Origin: Archaeoglobales archaeon | GTDB taxonomy: Archaea > Halobacteriota > Archaeoglobi > Archaeoglobales > Archaeoglobaceae | Reading direction: 5' to 3' | Assembly (NCBI GenBank): GCA_003662985.1 | Contig: QMZD01000044.1 | Coordinates: 1 to 9,511, forward strand | DNA length: 9,511 nucleotides | Shown: one piece after another, positions 5,567 to 9,511 of the stretch | How the letters are laid out: each line of letters begins with the position of its first letter | Position numbering within the stretch: the first letter of the stretch is position 1 | Position numbers and translations under genes: made by a program | Notes under the pieces: model-generated | The model's input: the letters and a program-made list of their open reading frames with translations, nothing else | Database searches by the model: none | Told to the model about the DNA's origin: nothing

Positions 5567-6526
5567 CTAATCACCTGGCTTAAGAATCTTTGCCACAAAA
5601 AAGCCTTCCGTATCGTTGTCTTGAGGGTGGATTCTGAGGCAATTTTTAACTTCCCCGCTAAATTTAACCCCTTCGAACTCTGTTATTCCGGCTCTGGCCT
5701 TAACTGGGAGATCGATCTTCTCAATTTCCGCATCGGTCGTTGAGAGCAGAGAATCGACAACCTCCTCGTTTTCTTTAACATCGAGGGTGCATGTTGAGTA
5801 GACTAAAATCCCGCCAGGCTTTAAAGCTCTGTAGGCGGATCTCATCAGCTGCTTTTGGAGTTTCGAAAGTGCCTCAACCTCCCTTATATTCCATATCCTG
5901 AGATACTTGAAGTTCTTCCTGATCATACCGACGTTGCTGCAGGGAGCATCCAGCAAAACCCGATCGAATTTGTTTTCGTATCTACCGAAGCTCCTCCCAT
6001 CCATCATCGTTACTACGGTGTTTATCACACCACACTTCTGGAGATTCGAGATCAGGATGTTGATTCTGGGGTACGTCACATCATTAGCGATTATGCAGCC
6101 CCGGTTTCCCATATAGGATGCGATCTGCGTCGTCTTTGCTCCGGGAGATGCGGCCATATCTAAAATAAGCATTCCTGGGTCAACCTCCAAAGCGACTGCT
6201 GGGATCATCGAGCTTGCTTCTTGGGAGAAAATCAGGCCGAGTTGATGCTCAATCGTTTTGGTTATTCTTTTATCCTCTTCATAAACGAAGTAACCCTCCT
6301 TGCACCATGGAATTCGCTCAAGTTCAAACTCTTGAGAAAGATTTTTTACTACCTCCTCTGGTTTGGCTTTCAGTTTGTTTACTCGAAAGCTCTGCCTTAA
6401 AGGCCTGAACATGAATTCGATGAATTCATCGCTCGAATCTATTTTAGAGTACCTCTCGAAAAACTCTGGATTTATGTCATGCAGTTCGGACATGACCTCC
6501 TGTGTGTCGGTCTTTCCAATCGGCAT
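5567..6526 (-). CDS. NOL1/NOP2/Sun-family RNA (cytosine-5) methyltransferase
   Basis: A 319-residue enzyme that transfers a methyl group from S-adenosylmethionine to C5 of cytosine in tRNA or rRNA. Visible motifs: SQEASSMIP (101-109), motif I LDMAASPGAKT (122-132) for AdoMet binding, ANDV (147-150), motif IV LLDAPCSNVG (191-200) with C196 for product release, motif VI YSTCTL (243-248) with C246 as the nucleophile, and RIHPQDNDTEGFFVAKI (298-314) at the end. Motif IV reads CSNVG where CSGEG or CSGxG is commoner. The N-terminal 50 residues match the family's small RNA-contacting region, but the PUA domain is missing and appears as the next gene. The start ATG 6526 lies about 26 bases from a TTTTTAAAA box; ATG 6493 is an alternative whose GGAGG is too close. 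Archaeal relatives include tRNA Trm4-like enzymes; the RNA target here is not certain. Confidence 0.93.
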   Translation of the reverse strand: MPIGKTDTQEVMSELHDINPEFFERYSKIDSSDEFIEFMFRPLRQSFRVNKLKAKPEEVVKNLSQEFELERIPWCKEGYFVYEEDKRITKTIEHQLGLIFSQEASSMIPAVALEVDPGMLILDMAASPGAKTTQIASYMGNRGCIIANDVTYPRINILISNLQKCGVINTVVTMMDGRSFGRYENKFDRVLLDAPCSNVGMIRKNFKYLRIWNIREVEALSKLQKQLMRSAYRALKPGGILVYSTCTLDVKENEEVVDSLLSTTDAEIEKIDLPVKARAGITEFEGVKFSGEVKNCLRIHPQDNDTEGFFVAKILKPGD

Positions 6527-6548
6527 CTTTTTGAAAATCTTTTCCGAG

Positions 6549-6558
6549 TTTTAAAAAT
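6549..6558 (-). promoter_or_regulatory. TATA-like box for the methyltransferase operon
   Basis: On the minus strand CATTTTTAAAAC is centred near 6553, about 26 bases upstream of the ATG at 6526. That is the spacing expected if transcription starts at or next to the start codon, giving a leaderless mRNA. The absence of a Shine-Dalgarno before this ATG fits, since the two downstream genes have strong ones. Confidence 0.4.
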
Positions 6559-6611
6559 GAATTGCTCGATAGTTTCCAATTTGATCAATCGATTTTGTCC
6601 TTTTTCGCCTT

Positions 6612-6634
6612 TTTTCAAGTACAATACTTGGAAA
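6612..6634. promoter_or_regulatory. Inverted repeat in the divergent intergenic region
   Basis: CAAGTA (6616-6621) and TACTTG (6625-6630) are perfect inverted arms around CAA. T/A flanks extend the symmetry to 10 positions per side, with one T-G mismatch. The repeat sits between two divergent transcription units, about 86 bases from the methyltransferase ATG and 77 from the lipoprotein ATG. It could be the operator of a dimeric regulator for either unit. No regulator gene is present in the window. Confidence 0.4.
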
Positions 6635-6640
6635 TCTCCA

Positions 6641-6650
6641 CTTAAAAACT
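6641..6650 (+). promoter_or_regulatory. TATA-like box for the ABC importer genes
   Basis: CTTAAAAACT at 6641-6650 is a plausible archaeal TATA element that would start a transcript near 6672. This leaves a leader of about 39 bases with GGAG (6699-6702) before the ATG at 6711. A second option is the GAAAAGTTTTTT stretch at 6677-6688, which would give a nearly leaderless transcript. I see no riboswitch-like fold in the leader. Confidence 0.3.
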
Positions 6651-6710
6651 CAAAATTCAATACTTCAATCGAAACCGAAAAGTTTTTTGATTAGCCATGG
6701 AGCTAAAGCC

Positions 6711-7634
6711 ATGCGAGCTAGTCATCTTATTTTAATGTTGCTTCTCGTTCTGCTAATGAGTGGATGTGCTCAACAGCAGCAACCGAAGGCGAAAATAAAG
6801 GTAGGCATTCTGCCGATCGAGGATGCGCTACCCTTTGTTGTGGCGGATGAGGAAGGAATCTTCAAGAAACATGGTGTGGATGTTGAAGTTATTAAATTCC
6901 AGAGTGCTATGGAAAGGGATGCAGCTCTAACGTCTGGCCAGATAAACGCCGTTCTCACTGATCCGCTTGCGGTAATTCTGCTCAGGAATGCGGACATTGA
7001 TGTGCAAATAGTTTCGCTTTGCCTAGGAAAAACACCTCAAGAGGGAGTTTTCACGATCCTTGCGGCCCCGAACTCATCGATAAAAAAGCTTGAAGATCTG
7101 GAGGGGAAGCAAATAGCGATCTCCAGCAACACGATAATTGAGTACGTAACCGATGAGATGCTGGATGGAGTGAAGGTTGAAAAGGTGGAGATAAAGAGCA
7201 TACCCCTCAGACTTCAAACTCTTCTGGAAAGCGAGGTCAATGCTGCAACTCTCCCAGAGCCTTTAGCGAGCTTGGCCGTTATGAAGGGGGCAAAGAAGAT
7301 CATTTCTGACGCGGACTTGGATGAGAGCATATCGCATACGGTTATAGTTTTCAAGAGGGATTTCATAAATTCCAATCCTGAGGATGTGAAAAAGTTCTTG
7401 GCCGCGTATGATGAGGCTGTTGAGAGAATAAACTCCAATCCAGAAAAATACAGGGAGAAGTTCATTGAAATAGCTAGAGTACCAAAGCCACTGGCGGAGA
7501 GCTACAAGATGCCAAAGTATCCGAAGTCTGAAATCTTTCCTAAAGAATTCTATGAAGGCTATGTCGAATGGGCGATGGAGAAAAAGTTAATAAAGAAAAG
7601 CATACCCTACGAGGAGGCAGTTTACAAGAAATAG
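6711..7634 (+). CDS. ABC importer substrate-binding lipoprotein (SsuA/ThiY/NMT1-like)
   Basis: A 307-residue extracytoplasmic binding protein. The start ATG 6711 gives a classic lipoprotein signal: MRAS, a hydrophobic core of about 11 residues, then lipobox LMSGC with Cys19 as the anchor, followed by a Gln-rich linker. A TTG at 6687 would place eight extra residues before this signal and is less likely. The mature domain begins KIKVGILPIEDALPFVVADE and continues EGIFKKHGVDVEV, then the TSGQINAVLTDPLAV segment (residues 77-91). This is the arrangement of periplasmic-binding proteins for sulfonates, nitrate, taurine and thiamine pyrimidine precursors. The later LEDLEGKQIAIS and LPEPLASLAV segments also fit. 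The substrate cannot be read from sequence. It heads a three-gene set with the ATPase and permease and is divergent from the methyltransferase operon. Confidence 0.9.
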   Translation: MRASHLILMLLLVLLMSGCAQQQQPKAKIKVGILPIEDALPFVVADEEGIFKKHGVDVEVIKFQSAMERDAALTSGQINAVLTDPLAVILLRNADIDVQIVSLCLGKTPQEGVFTILAAPNSSIKKLEDLEGKQIAISSNTIIEYVTDEMLDGVKVEKVEIKSIPLRLQTLLESEVNAATLPEPLASLAVMKGAKKIISDADLDESISHTVIVFKRDFINSNPEDVKKFLAAYDEAVERINSNPEKYREKFIEIARVPKPLAESYKMPKYPKSEIFPKEFYEGYVEWAMEKKLIKKSIPYEEAVYKK

Positions 7635-7689
7635 ACAAGGTATTGAAAATGGTAAGAAACCTGCAGGAAGCATAAAGTAGGAAGTGAAG

Positions 7690-8427
7690 ATGATTGAAGC
7701 GAGAAAAGTTTCGATGACATATCCTGATGGAACGGAGGCTTTAAAAGAAGTCAGTTTCTCTGTTAAGAAGGGGGAAATTTGCTCTATTATAGGGCCTTCC
7801 GGATGTGGAAAGTCAACTCTCCTCTTTATTTTTTCCGGCCTGCTTAAACCCACGGGAGGAGAGGTCTTCATCAATGGAAGGCCAGTAAATTCTCCAAGAA
7901 AGGATGTATCCCTCATTTTGCAGGATTATGGTCTTTTTCCATGGAAAAATGTAAGGGACAACATCGCAGTTGGAATGAAGATCCAGGGGTTTGCAGAGAA
8001 TGAGATTGAAAAAGCTGTTAACTCCCTGATAAAAAAAATTGGACTTGCTGGATTTGAAAGGTCGTATCCTAAACAATTGTCTGGTGGGATGAGACAGAGA
8101 GTCGCATTTGCAAGGGCTCTCGCTTTGAAGCCATCGATAATGCTGATGGATGAACCCTTCTCATCCTTGGATGCGTTATCAAGGGAAAAGATGCAGGATT
8201 TCCTCATCCAGATATGGAAGGAAACCTCCACCACGATCGTTCTCGTAACTCATAATATAGAGGAAGCAGTCCTGCTTGGAAAAAAGATCGTCGTGCTTAC
8301 TGAAAGACCGGGGACGGTAAAGGAAATAGTGAAGAACGAAGGAGCTGCCAGAACAGAATATCGCTATGAAGAGGAATACTTTGAAAGGTGCAGGGAGGTC
8401 AGAAAATTAATTGGTCTTAAAGATTAA
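7690..8427 (+). CDS. ABC importer ATP-binding protein (SsuB/TauB/NrtD-like)
   Basis: A 245-residue ATPase that powers import by the neighbouring permease. All core motifs are intact: Walker A GPSGCGKST (35-43), Q-loop Gln78 in LILQDYGLFPW, signature LSGGMRQRVAFARAL (130-144), Walker B IMLMDE (150-155), D-loop SSLD, and H-loop His188 in VLVTHNIEEA. The LFPW after the Q-loop and the LTERPGTV segment (203-210) are typical of the nitrate/sulfonate/taurine subgroup. The signature has Met where Gln is commonest; this is seen in that subgroup too. I chose ATG 7690, seven bases after AGGA (7679-7682) in AGGAAGTGA; a GTG at 7684 lies inside that site. It follows the lipoprotein gene by 55 bases and precedes the permease by 36. 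Length is normal for the family. Confidence 0.95.
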   Translation: MIEARKVSMTYPDGTEALKEVSFSVKKGEICSIIGPSGCGKSTLLFIFSGLLKPTGGEVFINGRPVNSPRKDVSLILQDYGLFPWKNVRDNIAVGMKIQGFAENEIEKAVNSLIKKIGLAGFERSYPKQLSGGMRQRVAFARALALKPSIMLMDEPFSSLDALSREKMQDFLIQIWKETSTTIVLVTHNIEEAVLLGKKIVVLTERPGTVKEIVKNEGAARTEYRYEEEYFERCREVRKLIGLKD

Positions 8428-8463
8428 GGTCTGAAAGGGTAAAAAAATAGGGGATCGATCAAA

Positions 8464-9264
8464 ATGGTTGGAAGACTTAATGGTGGATTAAGTGGGTTAA
8501 GTGGATTAGGTAGATTAAATGGATTGAACGGACTGAATGGGTTGAAGATCAGAGGATGTATTTTTGCAATTGTGGTAATTCTAGTTCTCTGGGCAGTTGG
8601 GGCAAGTCTTTCCTCCTCACCTGCTTTACCTTCCCCCTTGATTGTGGTAATCTCCTTCATTTCCGATCTGCCTGAGCTCATCCCACACATGCTCGTAAGC
8701 GCTTATAGGGTTATATACTCGATATTGCTCGCTCTCTCCTTTGCAATCCCGATTGGTTTAATTAGCTATAAAGAAAAAATCGATAGCATTGTTTCTCCCT
8801 TTATTTATCTGCTTTACCCTATCCCTCATATAGTTTTACTTCCAATCATCATCCTCCTTTTCGGAATCGGGGATGCGTCGAAGATATTTCTAATCTCCAT
8901 GATCGTGTTCTTCCAAATTCTGGTAACAGCGAGGGATGCGGCAAGAAACGTCAGCGATTATTACATTCTCTCCCTAAAGTCCTTGGGAGCAAGCGAATTG
9001 GATGTTTACAGACATGTGATATTTCCAGCCACGCTTCCAAAAATTCTTACGGCAATGAGGATAAGCATCGGAACAGCCATAGCTGTCCTCTTCTTTGCGG
9101 AGTCCTTTGCCACATCAAGTGGGCTGGGTTATTTCATACTTGATTCATGGAGCAGAGCCGATTACAACAGCCTTTACTCCGGAATAATTTCAATGGCCCT
9201 GCTCGGTTTCTCTCTCTATCTATTTGTGGAATTTCTTGAAAAGAAATTTTGCAAGTGGGTTTAA
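8464..9264 (+). CDS. ABC importer permease (SsuC/TauC-like) with low-complexity N-terminus
   Basis: A 266-residue inner-membrane permease. Residues 30-50 form the first hydrophobic helix, and several more follow (about 79-100, 110-135, 141-155, 200-213, 238-257), giving roughly six. The cytoplasmic EAA-type loop that contacts the ATPase reads SLKSLGASELDVYRHVIFPA (170-189), continuing into TLPKI. The family is BPD_transp_1 (binding-protein-dependent transport permease). The first 27 residues are odd: a Gly-Leu-Asn/Ser/Arg repeat not typical of permeases, encoded by degenerate 9-base units. ATG 8464 has AGGGGATC at 8449-8456, seven bases upstream, supporting this start. A TTG at 8542, after the repeats, would give MKIRGCIFAIVV and a more usual N-terminus but lacks a clear ribosome site. 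It completes the importer with the two upstream genes. Confidence 0.92.
   Translation: MVGRLNGGLSGLSGLGRLNGLNGLNGLKIRGCIFAIVVILVLWAVGASLSSSPALPSPLIVVISFISDLPELIPHMLVSAYRVIYSILLALSFAIPIGLISYKEKIDSIVSPFIYLLYPIPHIVLLPIIILLFGIGDASKIFLISMIVFFQILVTARDAARNVSDYYILSLKSLGASELDVYRHVIFPATLPKILTAMRISIGTAIAVLFFAESFATSSGLGYFILDSWSRADYNSLYSGIISMALLGFSLYLFVEFLEKKFCKWV
8485..8547 (+). repeat. Degenerate 9-base tandem repeat (7 units) inside the permease 5' end
   Basis: Seven consecutive 9-base units follow the approximate consensus GGATTAAAT: GGATTAAGT, GGGTTAAGT, GGATTAGGT, AGATTAAAT, GGATTGAAC, GGACTGAAT, GGGTTGAAG. A further unit (AGACTTAAT, 8473-8481) lies just upstream, offset by one codon. They are in frame and encode Gly/Arg-Leu-Ser/Asn/Gly/Lys triplets, so gain or loss of units would not shift the frame. 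Confidence 0.85.
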
Positions 9265-9283
9265 TTTGGTTAAAAGGGTTAAG
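9257..9283 (+). repeat. Three related 9-base units across the permease stop codon
   Basis: GGGTTTAAT, TTGGTTAAA and AGGGTTAAG follow one another in a 9-base phase, spanning the permease stop (TAA 9262-9264) and the start of the intergenic region. They share the GGnTTAA core of the units at 8485-8547. Only three units are clear, and the pattern decays after 9284. Confidence 0.4.
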
Positions 9284-9321
9284 GAAATCAAAAGAGTAAA
9301 ACTGGGTTTGAAATAACTTCT

Positions 9322-9343
9322 GGGAACTGTCTGAACAGTCCTC
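9322..9343 (-). terminator. Imperfect hairpin after the gatE stop codon
   Basis: ACTGT (9326-9330) and ACAGT (9335-9339) pair around a four-base loop, with partial extension by the flanking G and C bases. On the minus strand it lies three bases after the gatE stop and is followed by T-containing runs towards 9294. It could help end gatE transcription, or separate the two convergent genes. The stem is short. Confidence 0.25.
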
Positions 9344-9345
9344 TG

Positions 9346-9511
9346 CTAATTCAACCCCTCAACGAACTCTCTGATTTTGTTTTGCAAAAGCTCAGCAATC
9401 ACCTTTCCGTCCACTTTTCCTCTGAACTCTTTCATCACAAGCCCCATCAGAGGTTTAAAGGATTTTTCCCTTTTATCGGCGATAAAATCCTTCTTTTCCA
9501 GGAGAAGTCCA
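9346..9511 (-). CDS. gatE: Glu-tRNA(Gln) amidotransferase subunit E, C-terminal end (5' end outside window)
   Basis: The last 54 codons of a gene entering from the right edge. The visible segment has SFKPLMGLVMKEFRGKVDGK, then VIAELLQNKI, ending at TAG 9346. This is the C-terminal YqeY-like tRNA-binding helical domain of the GatB/GatE family, with the P-L-M-G-x-V-M-K-E-x-R-G-K pattern that I associate with archaeal GatE. GatE works with GatD to convert Glu-tRNA(Gln) to Gln-tRNA(Gln) in archaea. GatB shares the domain and cannot be fully excluded from 54 residues, but the 'KEFRGKVDGKVI' run favours GatE. It converges on the ABC importer genes with an 81-base gap between stop codons. No start or regulation is visible. 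Confidence 0.8.
   Translation of the reverse strand, partial: GLLLEKKDFIADKREKSFKPLMGLVMKEFRGKVDGKVIAELLQNKIREFVEGLN

Noticed and set aside
5855..6163. Plus-strand open frame of 102 codons within the methyltransferase gene
   Set aside because: It lies antisense to conserved methyltransferase motifs and shows no family features.
6691..6706. TTAGC...GCTAA inverted repeat just before the lipoprotein ATG
   Set aside because: Only five bases per arm, easily due to chance; not used as an operator call.
6635..6710. Riboswitch (for example TPP) upstream of a ThiY-like binding-protein gene
   Set aside because: The leader is short and A/T-rich, with none of the conserved TPP-riboswitch segments.
7649..7675. 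Eight-codon open frame between the lipoprotein and ATPase genes
   Set aside because: Too short, with no clear ribosome site or coding signal.
8473..8547. CRISPR-like array at the permease 5' end
   Set aside because: The units are 9 bases, directly adjacent and without spacers, which is a minisatellite and not a CRISPR array.

Overview
The window looks archaeal, most likely a hyperthermophilic euryarchaeon; Archaeoglobales is my best guess. The evidence is the C-terminal end of a GatE-type Glu-tRNA(Gln) amidotransferase subunit on the right edge, purine-rich coding strands with proteins rich in Glu, Lys and Arg, archaeal Shine-Dalgarno motifs (GGTGAT, AGGTGAT, AGGAGG), TTG and GTG start codons, and T- and A-rich intergenic DNA with TATA-like boxes in place of bacterial promoters. 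The genus is an inference and cannot be fixed by eye. No tRNA, rRNA, CRISPR array or insertion sequence was seen. No gap between genes exceeds 300 bases.

Left region (2-3881, + strand): a tight run of four genes. A MoxR-type AAA+ ATPase, cut at the window edge, carries a four-cysteine cluster just before the sensor-2 region. It is followed three bases later by a 491-residue von Willebrand factor A (VWA) protein with an intact MIDAS metal site. Two paralogous proteins then each combine a helical N-terminal domain with a right-handed beta-helix of near-perfect 19-residue GXGXG-type repeats, the fold of glutamate synthase C-termini and of formylmethanofuran dehydrogenase subunit C. MoxR-VWA pairs usually act as chaperones that remodel a partner or insert a metal. 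The neighbouring beta-helix proteins are therefore candidate clients or scaffolds. I do not recognise this four-gene set as a described system, and it is the most interesting part of the window. A perfect 11-bp inverted repeat lies directly before the fourth gene.

Middle region (3993-6526): a single AIM24/TIGR00266-family gene on the + strand converges on a minus-strand three-gene operon. In transcription order the operon is an NSUN-type RNA cytosine-5 methyltransferase, a free-standing protein resembling the PUA-like C-terminal domain that is fused to the enzyme in bacterial RsmF, and an ACT-domain protein. The junctions are 2 bases apart or overlapping (ATGA), and both downstream genes have strong Shine-Dalgarno sequences, so they are probably translationally coupled.

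Right region (6711-9264, + strand): an ABC importer of the nitrate/sulfonate/taurine/thiamine-precursor type, with a substrate-binding lipoprotein, an ATPase and a permease. It is divergent from the methyltransferase operon across a 184-base intergenic region containing an inverted repeat. The permease has an unusual low-complexity N-terminus encoded by a degenerate 9-base tandem repeat, and related units reappear at the gene's 3' end. The importer gene set converges on the gatE fragment at the right edge. The substrate cannot be named from the sequence.
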